Positions 26,824 to 37,771 are shown, counted from the first letter of the stretch. The stretch is DNA of 64,000 nt from Burkholderiales bacterium (GCA_015075225.1 JABTUQ010000001.1:124001-188000), one strand, 5' to 3'. Numbers and translations are program-made. Notes: generated by a model not told the origin, from the letters alone.

Positions 26824-28155
26824 CTAAATCGTTTTGACAAATACCTTGGAGCGTCGCTGGTAGTTGTAGAGATTCTGTTTCTGCTGCGGAAGTTGATCTG
26901 GTGTGGTTTCCGAGAAGCCGCGTTCGACGAACCAGTGGGCGGTGCGAGTGGTGAGGACGAACAGGCGGCGATAGCCCTGTTTTCTGGCCTGATCTTCGAG
27001 GTGATCAATCAGGATGCGGCCGATACCCGCCTTGCGATAATCAGGGTGCACTGCAAGACAGGCGAGTTCGCAGGCGTTGTCGTCCGGAAAAGGGTAGAGC
27101 GCTGCACAGGCGATGATCATGTTGTCATGCTCGACCACCATGAAACGTTCGATTTCCATTTCCAGCAATTCCCGGCTGCGCCGTACCAGAATACCTGTAT
27201 TTTCCAGTGGTTCGATCAGTTGCAAAATCGCGCCGATGTCCTCGATTCTGGCCTGACGAATGATTTGTAGCGGGCCGCGCGTGATCATGCTGCCAATGCC
27301 GCTATGGGTGAACAGCTCCAGCAGCAGGGCGCCATCTACATGGCGGCTGACCAGATGGGCGCGCTTCACGCCTTTTTCGCAGGCGTACAAGGCCCATGGC
27401 AGGTAAATCCGGGTATCTTCATCCGGCTGGCTGGTGGTTTCCATGGCGGTCAGCAGAGCCTTGCCCTGATGTACGGTGAGTTCCGGTAATAGTGTTGCGC
27501 CCGCTTCGGTGTGCTGCTGGATTCCCGGGGTATCCACCAGAAAAATCAGCTTGTCCGCCTGCAGGGCGATGGCAACTTCGGCAGCCGTGTTTTCCAGCGT
27601 CAGGTTAAAGATTTCTCCTGTCGGTGAATAACCCAGCGGGGAGAGCAGTACGACCGTTTCTTGTCCGAGTTGATCGAGGATGGCGGTGGTGTTGATACGG
27701 CGGACTTCCCCGGTGTATTGCAGATCCACGCCTTCCAGCACGCCGATGGGCCGGGCAGTGACAAAGTTGCCGCTGGCCACGCGTATGGCGGCATTGGCCA
27801 TGGGGGAATTGGGCAGGCCCATCGACAGCAGGGCTTCGATTTCCACCCGGACCTTGCCGACGGCTTCCTTGACGCATTGCAGTGTGGGCGCGTCTGTTAC
27901 GCGCCTGTCCTGCACATAGCTGGTTTCCAATTGTTCTGCCTGGAGCCGGGATTCAATTTGCGGGCGGGCACCGTGTACCAGCACCAGCCGGATGCCCAGG
28001 CTGGCAAGCAGGTTGAAATCCTGTACCAGTTCGATGAATTTCCCGTCCTCGACTACTTCGCCACCGAAGGCGATGACGAAGAGTTTTCCACGGCTAGCGT
28101 GGATATGCGGTGTGACGGAACGAAACCAGGTGACAAATTCGGTATCCGATTTCAT
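26824..28155 (-). CDS. argA: Amino-acid N-acetyltransferase (N-acetylglutamate synthase)
   Basis: First enzyme of arginine synthesis, acetylating glutamate. The 443-residue protein has the classical fusion: an amino-acid-kinase-like domain (1-285; GKLFVIAFGGEVVED, LVLVHGARPQI, KLIFLVDTPGI) that binds arginine in this family, and a C-terminal GNAT domain (about 295-443; LAVHPDYRKAGIGRILIDHL). The start is the ATG complementary to 28153-28155. It lies 26 bases after rsmE on the same strand. Confidence 0.95.
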   Translation of the reverse strand: MKSDTEFVTWFRSVTPHIHASRGKLFVIAFGGEVVEDGKFIELVQDFNLLASLGIRLVLVHGARPQIESRLQAEQLETSYVQDRRVTDAPTLQCVKEAVGKVRVEIEALLSMGLPNSPMANAAIRVASGNFVTARPIGVLEGVDLQYTGEVRRINTTAILDQLGQETVVLLSPLGYSPTGEIFNLTLENTAAEVAIALQADKLIFLVDTPGIQQHTEAGATLLPELTVHQGKALLTAMETTSQPDEDTRIYLPWALYACEKGVKRAHLVSRHVDGALLLELFTHSGIGSMITRGPLQIIRQARIEDIGAILQLIEPLENTGILVRRSRELLEMEIERFMVVEHDNMIIACAALYPFPDDNACELACLAVHPDYRKAGIGRILIDHLEDQARKQGYRRLFVLTTRTAHWFVERGFSETTPDQLPQQKQNLYNYQRRSKVFVKTI

Positions 28156-28181
28156 GGCGGTTCAACGTGAGAAAAGGGTTG

Positions 28182-28940
28182 TCAATAATCCCCCCAGAGT
28201 GTCTGGGCGGCGGCGATGGCAGCCAGTGCTGCGCTTTCGGTGCGCAGGATGCGGCTGCCGAGACGAATCGGTATGAATCCGGCAAGACGGGCGATGTCAG
28301 TTTCTTCTTCGGCAAATCCGCCTTCCGGGCCGGTCAGCAGGGTGAGGCTTTCTCCAGGTTGTGGGGCGGGTAATTCTGCCAGGCGCTGGCTGGCGACCGG
28401 GGAGAGCATGATGTGATGCCCGGCCGGGTTGCCATGTTGCTGTTTCTCCGCCAGTTTCTGTTCCAGCCAGTGGGTGAGCGGCAGGAGCGGCAAAAGCTGC
28501 GGGAGGGTGTTTCTGCCGCATTGTTCGCACGCGGCAATGATGATGTTTTGCCAGTGTTGCCAGCGTTTGCCGGCGCGTTCTCCATCGAGCCGGATGAGTG
28601 TGCGGCGGGTGATCAGCGGTTGGATGCGCGTGACGCCCTGTTCGACCGCTTTCTGGATGATCCAGTCCATTTTTTCATTGGCACAAATCGCCTGCGCCAG
28701 TTCGATTGCCAGCGGGGATTCGCGCTCGACCGGCAAATGGCTTTCGATCTGCACTACACAACCGGATTTGCCGGTTTGTACGAGATGGCCGGAAAATTCC
28801 CCGCCGGTGCCATTGAACAGGGTGATTGAATCGCCCTGCTTCAGCCGGAGCACCTGAATTGCGTGGTGGCTGTTGGCGCTGGTGAGTGTGATCTGTTCGC
28901 TGTTACAGATGGGTGAAGGATGAAAAAAACGGGCTGTCAT
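28182..28940 (-). CDS. rsmE: 16S rRNA m3U1498 methyltransferase
   Basis: A 252-residue SPOUT-type methyltransferase. It begins with the PUA-like segment ARFFHPSPICNSEQITLTS and has the knotted SAM-site motif LLTGPEGGFAEEE and LGSRILRTESAALAAIA. It methylates the N3 of U1498 in 16S rRNA. The gene precedes argA on the minus strand and is divergent from the thioredoxin-like gene. Confidence 0.95.
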   Translation of the reverse strand: MTARFFHPSPICNSEQITLTSANSHHAIQVLRLKQGDSITLFNGTGGEFSGHLVQTGKSGCVVQIESHLPVERESPLAIELAQAICANEKMDWIIQKAVEQGVTRIQPLITRRTLIRLDGERAGKRWQHWQNIIIAACEQCGRNTLPQLLPLLPLTHWLEQKLAEKQQHGNPAGHHIMLSPVASQRLAELPAPQPGESLTLLTGPEGGFAEEETDIARLAGFIPIRLGSRILRTESAALAAIAAAQTLWGDY

Positions 28941-29036
28941 GTAAGGCTATCAAGTGGCCGTGAAGAAAAAGGGGCAAAAAACTTCTGTGATAGTATAGGC
29001 AAGAATAAGGTCGATTATTGGAAAAGGAGTAGTTGA

Positions 29037-29594
29037 ATGGCGAGTCTGGAAACTCCAGTCTGTGATTTTGGCTGGAAAGCGGTGGATTTTGATCTTCCCG
29101 GCGTGGATGGCAAGCGTTACAGCCTGGCATCGGCGCAGGGTGAAAATGGATTGCTGATCATGTTTATTTGCAACCATTGCCCCTATGTGAAAGCCATTCG
29201 TGACCGGATCATCCGGGATGTGCGTGAACTGGCGGAACATGGCATAGGAACCATCGCCATCATGTCCAACGATCCGGCGGATTACCCCGAAGATTCATTC
29301 GAGAACATGGCCAGGGTAGCGCAGGAGTTTGGCTATCCCTTTCCCTATGTGCAGGATGAGACCCAGCAGATTGCCAAGGCGTATGGCGCGGTTTGCACAC
29401 CGGATTTTTTCGGTTTCAATAACAAGCTGGAGCTGCAGTACCGTGGCCGGATGGACGCTTCCCGCAAGGAAGCCGCACCTGCCGATGCGCGCCGAGATCT
29501 GTTTGAAGCCATGTTGCAGGTGGCCAGAACCGGGCGCGGGCCGGAGGAACAGATTCCGAGCATCGGCTGTTCGATCAAATGGCGGGAAGATTGA
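29037..29594 (+). CDS. Thioredoxin-like (redoxin/AhpC-TSA) protein
   Basis: A 185-residue cytosolic protein with a thioredoxin fold. The active-site region is MFICNHCPYVKAI, a CxxC motif typical of the 'thioredoxin family protein' group found in proteobacteria, followed by IMSNDPADYPEDSFENM and TPDFFGFN (cis-Pro). No signal peptide is present. The exact substrate is unknown. The next gene begins 2 bases after the stop. Confidence 0.9.
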   Translation: MASLETPVCDFGWKAVDFDLPGVDGKRYSLASAQGENGLLIMFICNHCPYVKAIRDRIIRDVRELAEHGIGTIAIMSNDPADYPEDSFENMARVAQEFGYPFPYVQDETQQIAKAYGAVCTPDFFGFNNKLELQYRGRMDASRKEAAPADARRDLFEAMLQVARTGRGPEEQIPSIGCSIKWRED

Positions 29595-29596
29595 GT

Positions 29597-30353
29597 ATGC
29601 TGGAGCGTGTCATCGCGGCGGTGAGGGAAGTGGCACGAGATGAAATCATGGCGCGTTATCTTCAGGTCGAGCGCATCTACAAGGCAGACGGCAGTTTTTA
29701 TACCGAGGCGGATTTGTCTGCCCAAGAAAACTGCTGGAGCGATTGCACGATATTGCCCAGTTGCGATGATCGGTGAGGAGATGCCGGAAGCGGAGCAGCA
29801 GGCGCAGTGGGAAGCGGTGGGGACGGGTTGTGGAGTATTGATCCAATTGATGGCACCTCCAATTTTCTGAACGGATTGCCTTATTTTGCGGTTTCCGTGG
29901 CGCTGATGCGGGGTGGGCGCAGTGTGCTCGGCGTGATCTATAACCCGGCAACGGATGAAATGTTCTATGCCGAGCAGGGCAAGGGCGCTTTCTCAATGGC
30001 AAGGCGTTGCCACTTTCCCGGCGGAAAATTTCCTGAACAAGGCAATAGCCAATGTCGATTTCAAGCGGCTGGATCGCAGGCTGGCGGTGGAAATCGTGGC
30101 CAAACCTCCCTATTCATCGCAGCGGAATTACGGCACCTGTACGCTGGAGTGGTGTTACACCGCAGCGGGGTATTTTGATCTGTATCTGCATGGTGGCCAG
30201 AAGCCCTGGGATTATGCCGCCGGTTGCCTGATTCTCGAAGAAGCCGGAGGGCACCGGTGTACGCTGGATGAGGATGATTACTGGTCCGGCAATCCCTGGC
30301 GCCGTTCTGTCATCGGCGCGCTGGATGCGGATCTGTTTGTCTTAATGGCGTGA
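29597..30353 (+). pseudogene. Inositol-phosphatase family gene with five frameshifts
   Basis: The locus encodes a member of the inositol monophosphatase / histidinol-phosphatase family, but the reading frame changes five times. Pieces in order: LERVIAAVREVARDEIMAR and KADGSFYTEADLSAQE (frame from ATG 29597), a short LLERLHDIAQL, MIGEEMPE (metal Glu), GDGLWSIDPIDGTSNFLNG (metal motif), GVIYNPATDEMFYAEQGKGAF, NGKALPLS, then NFLNKAIANVDFKRLDRRLA and GGQKPWDYAAGCLILEEAGG to the stop at 30353. Each switch is explained by loss of one base (near 29728, 29764, 29816, 29990, 30022). All key residues survive, so either recent decay or sequencing error. Confidence 0.85.
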
Positions 30354-30452
30354 CTGGTCAGGTCACGTATGTCGGATATCAACCAACCTGGCTGATGCTA
30401 CGTCTGGCGGCGAGGGTTGGTTGCCTGCGCTGCCAGTGATCAGAAGTGGATC

Positions 30453-32069
30453 TCAACCTACCATGAAGTTGCGCATCATGCCCATGTCTTCATGTTCCAG
30501 ATTATGGCAGTGATAAAGAAACAGCCCCGTATGGTCCATAAAGGGCTTGATGATCTCGATTTCTTCTCCTGGCATGACCAGCACGGTATCTTTCCAGCCA
30601 CTGTTGATCAGCCCATCCTTGATCGTGGCATAGGCGCCATCGGCATAACCCGGTCGGCGTGACAGAATCCGGAATTGCTGGCCATGCAGGTGGATCGGGT
30701 GCGGTTGCGCCATCATGCCCATCATTCCACCCCCACCTCCACGGCCACCGCGCATTCCTCCGCCCATTGCCGGGCTAATGTTGGATATGCGGATTTTTTG
30801 CACGGTGTTCAGCGGGATTTTTTCCTGTTCCGTATAATCCAGCATATCGAAGGTTCTGCCATTGAGATTGAAGGTCATGCGGTGCATGCCGATGTTGATC
30901 GGCACAACCCTGTCCGGATTGGCTGCATTGCTTGCGGTCAGCGGTTGCATGGGTATCAGCGTATCCGGCAATCTGGGGGAATCGCCAACCTGTTCGGTAA
31001 TGGCAAATTTGACGAGCGTATCCTGACTGCCTTGTTCTGCTGCGCCACCTCTCATCCCCATGCCACCGCCACGCATTCCGCCACCTCTGCCGCCCCCCAT
31101 GCCCATGGCCGCTCCCTGAAACGGTAATGTTTGCAGCGCCAGTTCGGTTCCGGTCTTGCGGCCGCTGAAATCCACCCAAAGTTCTACCCGTTCGGCCGGG
31201 GCGAGCATGATATAGGGGAAGGTTTCCGGTTTTTCCAGTAACCCGCCATCCGTGCCAATGGCAGTAAGTGGAGAGCCGTCACTCCAGCCCAGTTTGTAGA
31301 TGCGTGCATTGGAGCCATTCAGGATACGCAGGCGATAGGCGCGTGTTTTAACCGGGATGACATGGTTATGCTGGCCATTGACCAGAATGGTATCGCCCAG
31401 AAAGCCCTGCATGCGCTGATGCATGGTCAGTGAATAATGCAGCTGATTGCCGGATGAGAAGCTGCGATCTTGAATGACGAGCGGAAGATCGAATTCTCCG
31501 CCGGGCAGATCCAGTTTGCGTTCAGCTTCGTCTGTAATGGTGATGAGTCCGGCAAGCCCTTGATACACCTGCCTGGCAGTCATTTCATGTGTGTGGGAAT
31601 GATACCAGTTGGTACCCGCTGGATTTTTCACCTCGAATTCATAGACGTATTGCTCACCTTGCTCAATGGCGTACATCGGGTGACCATCCATGATCTGCGG
31701 AACATGCATGCCGTGCCAGTGGGTCACGCAGGGCTCTGGTAACTGATTGTGGAAAAACAGACGGACTTTTTGTCCCTGCTCGAAATTCAGTACCGGCCCC
31801 AGATAACCGGGCAATTCCCTGATGGCAGTCTGCGGGCCGTGCAACAGTTTTCCACTGTATTTGAGGACACGGGTTTTGGTGCCGGGTAGGATTTTCACCT
31901 CGGCTGTTTGTGCCGTCAGTGCGATTTCAACATCGGGCTTGAATGCACTGTTGGGCATCTGATTGAGCTTGCGGTTTTCTGTGGAGGCAAAACCGGGGAT
32001 TGCACCAGTAAACGTTCCCAGTGCCACGTATTGTAGAAACCGGCGACGGTTGGAATTGATATGGGTCAT
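30453..32069 (-). CDS. Multicopper oxidase with Gly/Met-rich loops
   Basis: A 538-residue three-domain oxidase of the CueO/CotA-like kind. The N-terminus SNRRRFLQYVALG is a twin-arginine signal. Copper ligands are all visible: HWHG and HSHTH in domain 1, HPIHLHG and HCHNLEHEDMGMM in domain 3. Two loops rich in Gly, Met and Arg are inserted, one near residues 317-345 (GMGGGRGGGMRGGGMGM) and one just before HPIHLHG (GGMRGGRGGGGGMMGMM); Met-rich segments in CueO bind Cu(I). Likely role: periplasmic Cu(I) or metal oxidation. It is divergent from the porin gene. Confidence 0.93.
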   Translation of the reverse strand: MTHINSNRRRFLQYVALGTFTGAIPGFASTENRKLNQMPNSAFKPDVEIALTAQTAEVKILPGTKTRVLKYSGKLLHGPQTAIRELPGYLGPVLNFEQGQKVRLFFHNQLPEPCVTHWHGMHVPQIMDGHPMYAIEQGEQYVYEFEVKNPAGTNWYHSHTHEMTARQVYQGLAGLITITDEAERKLDLPGGEFDLPLVIQDRSFSSGNQLHYSLTMHQRMQGFLGDTILVNGQHNHVIPVKTRAYRLRILNGSNARIYKLGWSDGSPLTAIGTDGGLLEKPETFPYIMLAPAERVELWVDFSGRKTGTELALQTLPFQGAAMGMGGGRGGGMRGGGMGMRGGAAEQGSQDTLVKFAITEQVGDSPRLPDTLIPMQPLTASNAANPDRVVPINIGMHRMTFNLNGRTFDMLDYTEQEKIPLNTVQKIRISNISPAMGGGMRGGRGGGGGMMGMMAQPHPIHLHGQQFRILSRRPGYADGAYATIKDGLINSGWKDTVLVMPGEEIEIIKPFMDHTGLFLYHCHNLEHEDMGMMRNFMVG

Positions 32070-32316
32070 GGCGATTAACTGTCTGTTTTGGTTGATTTCC
32101 AGAGTTTCCTATTATGTAACAGCTTACATAAACGCAACTTGGGTGTGGTGAAAAATCCACACGATTTCAGGAAATATAAATTTTATTGTTGGGTTTGTCC
32201 CGGAGTACAAAGTGAATCTGTGTAAAATTTATCGCAGTTTAAATTGTTTTGGGTCATGTGCCGAATCTGCATTGCCTGAAATTTGTCCTGTTTTTCCTTA
32301 TGGTGGTTAATTAAAA

Positions 32317-33978
32317 ATGCATATCACGGATCCTGCAGAGAGCTGTTCCAATCAGAGTGGCTGGTTGAAAAAATATCTGGTGTCGTTGGTTGATCACACG
32401 GCTGAAACCGTCAGGATTTTCCGGAAACCGGCAGTCACGGTTTTTATTATTGCTGCTGCAAGTGGCCAGACATGGGCCAGCGGGGATAATCCTGCTGCTG
32501 TCCAGGTGGACTGGACCAAGGCACCACCAGTTACGGCGCCTCCCCGTCCTGGTATTTTTGTCAAACCGCCGATGGGTCCTGGCTATTTTTCCTTGCTGGA
32601 TCTGGTCAATGGACATGAACGGGAAAAACCACCGGTGGATCCTTTTCCACCTTCCGCGCTGACTACGACCCCAGCTTACGATTTTGATTTTCGTTATCTT
32701 GAACAACCGGGCCACGAAAAGGATTTTTTTGATCCGGTCAAACGTATTCATCTGGGAAGTGACTGGCTGCTGTCCTTCGGTGGCAGTTTCTGGTATCGCT
32801 ACATGCACGAAACGGACAGCCGCCTAAATGCTGCCGGAATCAATAATGACTACCATTTGTTGCGCACACGGCTCCATGCCGATCTCTGGTATCAGGACCG
32901 CTTCCGGCTATTTGCCGAGATGCTGGATGCCCGTGCTTTCGGGCTGGATATGCCCAGTCTGGCGATCGACCGGAACCGTACCGACATGCTCAACCTGTTT
33001 GCCGATGTCAAACTGGGGCAGGCCATGGATGGTTCAGCCTATCTGCGGGTAGGGCGACAGGAGCTGCTGTATGGCTCGCAGCGGCTGATATCAACGCTGG
33101 ATTGGGCAAATACCCGCCGGACATTTCAGGGGGTAAAAACGTTTTGGCAAAACCCGACGTTTAATCTCGATGCCTTCTGGGTGCGGCCGATGACAACCGA
33201 ACCCAATAATTTCGATAACTGGGACAAGGATCGCAACTTTGTCGGTTTGTGGGGAACCTATAAGGCCATTCCCGGCCAGGTGCTCGATCTGTATTATCTG
33301 AGCCTGATCGACAATCGCATGGTTTCTCCGGCCAATATGGCTGTGGGCAATGTGCTGCAGGGAGATTCGGTGCTGCATACCATTGGCACACGCTGGGTGG
33401 GAGACTACGAGCGTATTCTCTACGAACTGGAGGGTATGTATCAGTTTGGCAGACGCTCTCACCTCGATATTTCAGCGTTCTCGGTTGCTTCCGGAGTGGG
33501 GTACCAGCTGCCACTGCCAATGAATCCACAGTTCTGGCTGCGTTATGATTTTGCCTCCGGAGACAAAAATCATCGCGATGGCCGCAGCAATACCTTCAAT
33601 CAGCTTTTCCCGTTTGGTCATGCCTATTTTGGCTATATCGACCAGGTGGGGCGGCAGAATGTGCATGATTTCAATGCGCAGTTCACCCTGCACCCGCAAC
33701 CCTGGGTTACTTTTCAGGGCCAGTATCACCGCTTTTATCTGGCAAACAAGCGGGATTTCCTGTACAACGCGGCCGGGGTGGGGACGCTACGCGATATTAC
33801 CGGCCAATCAGGTAGCCACGTTGGAGATGAAATAGATTTTCTGCTCAATTTCCACGTCAGCCGCCATCAGGATATATTGCTGGGTTATTCCAAACTGTTT
33901 ACCGGCGAGTTCATCAAAAACATGCGTCCTGGTGTTTCACCCGATTTGTTTTATGCGCAATACAATTTCCGGTTCTGA
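32317..33978 (+). CDS. Alginate-export-type outer-membrane porin
   Basis: A 553-residue outer-membrane beta-barrel of the AlgE-like 'alginate export' family. A membrane-like stretch at about 40-60 (PAVTVFIIAAASGQTWA) acts as a signal peptide after an unusually long N-terminal region. The barrel part from about 145 shows alternating strands and family features such as LRTRLHADLWYQDRFRLFAE, RVGRQELLYGSQRL and WRYDFASGD-like strand pairs, ending in an aromatic-rich strand with terminal Phe (YAQYNFRF). The NrfJ-like gene follows after about 45 bases. The substrate is unknown; such porins export or take up polymers or small molecules. Confidence 0.85.
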   Translation: MHITDPAESCSNQSGWLKKYLVSLVDHTAETVRIFRKPAVTVFIIAAASGQTWASGDNPAAVQVDWTKAPPVTAPPRPGIFVKPPMGPGYFSLLDLVNGHEREKPPVDPFPPSALTTTPAYDFDFRYLEQPGHEKDFFDPVKRIHLGSDWLLSFGGSFWYRYMHETDSRLNAAGINNDYHLLRTRLHADLWYQDRFRLFAEMLDARAFGLDMPSLAIDRNRTDMLNLFADVKLGQAMDGSAYLRVGRQELLYGSQRLISTLDWANTRRTFQGVKTFWQNPTFNLDAFWVRPMTTEPNNFDNWDKDRNFVGLWGTYKAIPGQVLDLYYLSLIDNRMVSPANMAVGNVLQGDSVLHTIGTRWVGDYERILYELEGMYQFGRRSHLDISAFSVASGVGYQLPLPMNPQFWLRYDFASGDKNHRDGRSNTFNQLFPFGHAYFGYIDQVGRQNVHDFNAQFTLHPQPWVTFQGQYHRFYLANKRDFLYNAAGVGTLRDITGQSGSHVGDEIDFLLNFHVSRHQDILLGYSKLFTGEFIKNMRPGVSPDLFYAQYNFRF

Positions 33979-34023
33979 TCAACAGAACGGCAAGGCTTTT
34001 TTTCACAACATCACAAAGGAAAA

Positions 34024-34368
34024 ATGAAAATGTTCAAAACGGTATTTGCTGCAATTCTGGCAGCCTCGCTGATGAGTCTTGATTTGCCTGCTGCTTATGC
34101 AGAAGAAGCACCCCAGGTGGAAGCGATGCCCGCCAATGAGGGAATCGTCGTTTCCTCGATCGACACAGCAGGTTACACCTATATGGAATTGGACAATGGT
34201 GGCAAAAAGTTCTGGATAGCCGCACCGGCCACCAAAGTGAATAACGGCGACCATATCCGTTTTGTCGAGAATATGAGAATGCACAATTACACCAGCAAAA
34301 CCCTGAACCGGACTTTTAATGAAGTCATCTTTGTGATCTCCACGCAAGTCAAGGTGGACGAAAAGTAA
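34024..34368 (+). CDS. NrfJ-like periplasmic protein
   Basis: A 114-residue protein with a signal peptide (MKMFKTVFAAILAASLMSLD to AYA). The mature domain GYTYMELDNGGKKFWIAAPATKVNNGD followed by MHNYTSKTLNRTF matches the small NrfJ-like family seen next to multihaem cytochrome and metal genes in proteobacteria. Its biochemical role is not established. An AAAGGA sequence precedes the start. It converges with uvrB. Confidence 0.75.
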   Translation: MKMFKTVFAAILAASLMSLDLPAAYAEEAPQVEAMPANEGIVVSSIDTAGYTYMELDNGGKKFWIAAPATKVNNGDHIRFVENMRMHNYTSKTLNRTFNEVIFVISTQVKVDEK

Positions 34369-34395
34369 ACCAGATTGCCTGCTGGAGAGGGGAGG

Positions 34396-36483
34396 TCAGG
34401 TTCGGCGTTTTCTGCCTGATTTTTTGCTGATGGTTTGCGGCATTTCCTCGAATCCGGCAGGATCCACCATGCCAGTGAAGAGTTTGTTTCTGAGGTTCTT
34501 TATTTCATCGCGGAATTGTGCGGCCTGTTCAAATTCCATGTTTTTGGCAGCTTCCAGCATGTTTTTTTCCAGCCGCTGAATTTCCTTAGCCAGTTGCAGC
34601 TCGTCCATGGCCGCATAACGTGCCTGGATTTGTGCAACTTTCCGGTGTTCTGCAGCATCTTTGCTATCGTAAACGCCGTCGATCAAGTCCTTGATTCTCT
34701 TGTTGACACCGCGTGGCGTAATGTTGTGCTGCTGATTAAACAGGATTTGCTTGTTGCGCCGACGTTCGGTTTCATCTATGGCGCGCTGCATCGAGCCGGT
34801 GATCCGATCGGCATAAAGAATAACAGTGCCATGCACATGCCGAGCGGCGCGGCCCATGGTCTGAATCAGAGATCGTTCCGAGCGCAGGAATCCTTCCTTG
34901 TCTGCATCCAGAATGCCGACCAACGATACTTCCGGAATATCTAGCCCTTCCCGTAGCAGATTGATGCCAACCAGAACGTCGAATTTGCCGAGGCGCAAAT
35001 CGCGAATAATCTCAACCCGTTCGACCGTATCGATATCCGAATGCAGATAACGCACCCGGATACCATGATCAGAGAAATAATCGGTCAGATCCTCGGCCAT
35101 GCGTTTGGTCAATGTGGTAACCAGTACCCGTTCGTTCTGAGCGGTGCGTAATGAAACTTCCGACATCAGATCATCCACCTGGGTCGCCACCGGGCGAATA
35201 ATGATGACTGGATCTACCAGGCCGGTTGGCCGCACGACCTGTTCTGCAACCTGGCCGCTGCGCTGTATTTCATAATCTGCCGGGGTGGCAGAAACGAAAA
35301 TGGTTTGCGGCATCAGTTTCTCGAATTCCTCGAACTGGAGCGGCCGGTTATCCAGCGCGGAAGGCAGGCGGAATCCGTAGGACACCAGATTTTCCTTTCT
35401 TGAGCGATCGCCTTTGTACATGCCGCCAATTTGAGGCACGGTGACATGGCTTTCATCAATAATCATCAACGCATTGTCCGGCAGATAATCGAGGAGTGTA
35501 GGGGGCGGATCTCCAGGCTGTCGGCCGGACAGGTGGCGCGAATAGTTTTCAATTCCCTTGCAGAAACCGAGTTCATTCAGCATTTCCAGATCGAAACGGG
35601 TGCGCTGCTCAAGCCGCTGGGCTTCCACCAGTTTGTGATTTTCGTATAGATAATTCAGCCGTTCCGCCAGCTCTGTTTTAATGGTTTCGATCGCACGCAG
35701 GGTGGTGCTGCGCGGTGTGACATAGTGACTGGAGGGATAAACCGTGTAACGTGAGACTTTCTGCCGGGTTTGCCCAGTGAGCGGATCAAACAGAGCCATG
35801 CTTTCCACTTCGTCATCAAACAGGGAAATACGCAAGGCAGTTTCGGAGCTTTCTGCCGGGAAGACATCCACCACATCGCCGCGTACACGGAAGGTACCGC
35901 GCGCAAATTCAAATTCATTGCGCTGGTATTGCATGCCGGTTAGCCGCTGGATGATGTCGCGCTGCGTGATTTTTTCATGCTCGCGGACATGCAGGATCAT
36001 GCCGTGATAATCAACCGGATCGCCAATACCGTAAATGCAGGATACCGTGGCAACAATGATGGCATCGTCCCGTTCCAGCAGCGATTTCGTAGCGGACAAA
36101 CGCATTTGTTCAATATGTTCGTTGATGCTGGAATCCTTTTCTATGAACAGATCGCGCGAGGGCACATAGGCCTCGGGTTGGTAGTAGTCATAGTAGGAGA
36201 CAAAATACTCCACTGCGTTTTCCGGGAAAAATTCGCGCATTTCGGCATAGAGTTGCGCCGCCAATGTCTTGTTAGGCGCCATGATGATAGCTGGCCGGCC
36301 CAGTTGCGCAATCATGTTGGCAATGGTGAAGGTTTTGCCGGAGCCAGTTACGCCAAGCAGAGTCTGGAAAGATAATCCCGACTCCATTCCCTCCACCAGT
36401 TTGCGGATGGCTTCGGGCTGGTCTCCTGCTGGCTGAAATGCCTGGTTGAGCTTGTAAGGACTGCCCGGAAAGGTAATAATCAC
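34396..36483 (-). CDS. uvrB: UvrABC excinuclease subunit B
   Basis: A 695-residue damage-recognition helicase of nucleotide excision repair. Walker [11 protein letters not shown] (about 44-53), the beta-hairpin region [15 protein letters not shown], motif [16 protein letters not shown], the helicase end with [17 protein letters not shown] and QTMGRAARH, and a C-terminal UVR motif ([24 protein letters not shown]) that binds UvrC. Length and all motifs are normal. It is divergent from the aminotransferase locus. Confidence 0.97.
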   Translation of the reverse strand: MIITFPGSPYKLNQAFQPAGDQPEAIRKLVEGMESGLSFQTLLGVTGSGKTFTIANMIAQLGRPAIIMAPNKTLAAQLYAEMREFFPENAVEYFVSYYDYYQPEAYVPSRDLFIEKDSSINEHIEQMRLSATKSLLERDDAIIVATVSCIYGIGDPVDYHGMILHVREHEKITQRDIIQRLTGMQYQRNEFEFARGTFRVRGDVVDVFPAESSETALRISLFDDEVESMALFDPLTGQTRQKVSRYTVYPSSHYVTPRSTTLRAIETIKTELAERLNYLYENHKLVEAQRLEQRTRFDLEMLNELGFCKGIENYSRHLSGRQPGDPPPTLLDYLPDNALMIIDESHVTVPQIGGMYKGDRSRKENLVSYGFRLPSALDNRPLQFEEFEKLMPQTIFVSATPADYEIQRSGQVAEQVVRPTGLVDPVIIIRPVATQVDDLMSEVSLRTAQNERVLVTTLTKRMAEDLTDYFSDHGIRVRYLHSDIDTVERVEIIRDLRLGKFDVLVGINLLREGLDIPEVSLVGILDADKEGFLRSERSLIQTMGRAARHVHGTVILYADRITGSMQRAIDETERRRNKQILFNQQHNITPRGVNKRIKDLIDGVYDSKDAAEHRKVAQIQARYAAMDELQLAKEIQRLEKNMLEAAKNMEFEQAAQFRDEIKNLRNKLFTGMVDPAGFEEMPQTISKKSGRKRRT

Positions 36484-36560
36484 AGGTTCGTTCGCCGTAC
36501 TCGAAATTTAATGTTTTTTGATTCTAACATGCGTAAATTACACACATCAGGAGCGGTATC

Positions 36561-37750
36561 GTGAAACTCTCGCAACGCGTTCAGGCTATTAAACCTTCTC
36601 CCACACTGGCAGTGACTGCCAAGGCCGCCAGGCTCAAGGCGGAAGGGAGAAATATCATTGGTCTTGGCGCTGGCGAGCCGGATTTCGATACACCGTTGCA
36701 TATCAAGGACGCGGCAATTACCGCGATCCGTAACGGTTTTACCAAATACACTGCAGTGGGTGGCACGGCCTCGCTCAAGCAGGCAATCATTGCAAAATTC
36801 AAGCGGGAAAATTCACTGGAGTTTGCGCCGGGGGAAATTCTGGTTTCCAGTGGAGGAAAACAAAGCTTCTTCAATCTGGTACTGGCGACTATCGATCCGG
36901 GTGATGAAGTTGTGATTCCAGCTCCTTACTGGGTTTCCTATCCGGATATCGTGCTGATTGCCGGAGGAAAACCGGTTTTCATCCAGACCGGGATCGAGGA
37001 AAAATTCAAGATCTCACCCGAGCAACTGGAAAAAGCAATCACACCCCAAACCCGCATGTTTGTACTCAACAGCCCGAGCAATCCTTCCGGCAGTGTGTAC
37101 AGCCTGGCCGAACTGCAAGCCCTGGGTGCGGTGCTGCGTAAACATCCAGATGTTTTGATTGCAACCGATGACATGTATGAACATATCCTGTTATCCGGGG
37201 ATGGGTTCGTTAATATCCTGAATGCCTGTCCTGATTTGAAAGCACGCACTGTTGTGCTGAATGGAGTATCCAAGGCTTACGCGATGACCGGCTGGCGGAT
37301 CGGTTATGTGGCGGGCCGGCAGCAATCGTACGGCAATGGAAATATCCAGTCGCAAAGTACATCCAACCTGAATCCATTGCGCAAGTAGCGGCCGAAGTGG
37401 CTCTGAACGGCGACCAATCCTGCATGATCCCGATGATCAATGCCTTCCGGGAGCGTAACCAGTTTTTGACGAATGCACTGAATTCCATTGATGGTTTTCA
37501 TTGCCTGTTATCCGAAGGAGCGTTTTACGCTTTTGTGGATGTAAGGCAAGCCATCCATCGCCTGAACACGCAACAGATCCTGCAGGATAAAAGTGATATT
37601 GCCTTCAGCGGTTATGTGCTGGAGAAAGCAGAGGTGGCGGTTGTGCCGGGATCCGCCTTTGGTTGCGAAGGCTATATGCGGTTATCATTTGCAACTTCGA
37701 TGGAAAACCTGCAGGAAGCAGTCAGGCGCATCGCAAATTTGTTGAGTTAA
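36561..37750 (+). pseudogene. Class I aspartate-type aminotransferase, frameshifted
   Basis: A PLP-dependent aminotransferase of subgroup I-gamma (aspartate/prephenate type). The first frame (36561-37388) has GLGAGEPDFDTP, FTKYTAVGGTASLKQAI, PYWVSYPDI, NSPSNPSG and the PLP lysine in NGVSKAYAMTGWRIGY. After residue 255 the frame is lost. The continuation IAQVAAEVALNGDQSCM and the C-terminal domain to 37750 lie in another frame. Comparison with the expected family sequence suggests four single-base losses within about 70 bases (in GGG, GGG, AAAA and CCC runs at 37307-37371). A sequencing problem is as likely as a real pseudogene. Confidence 0.88.
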
Positions 37751-37771
37751 TCTGCTGGTAGGGTATCAGGC

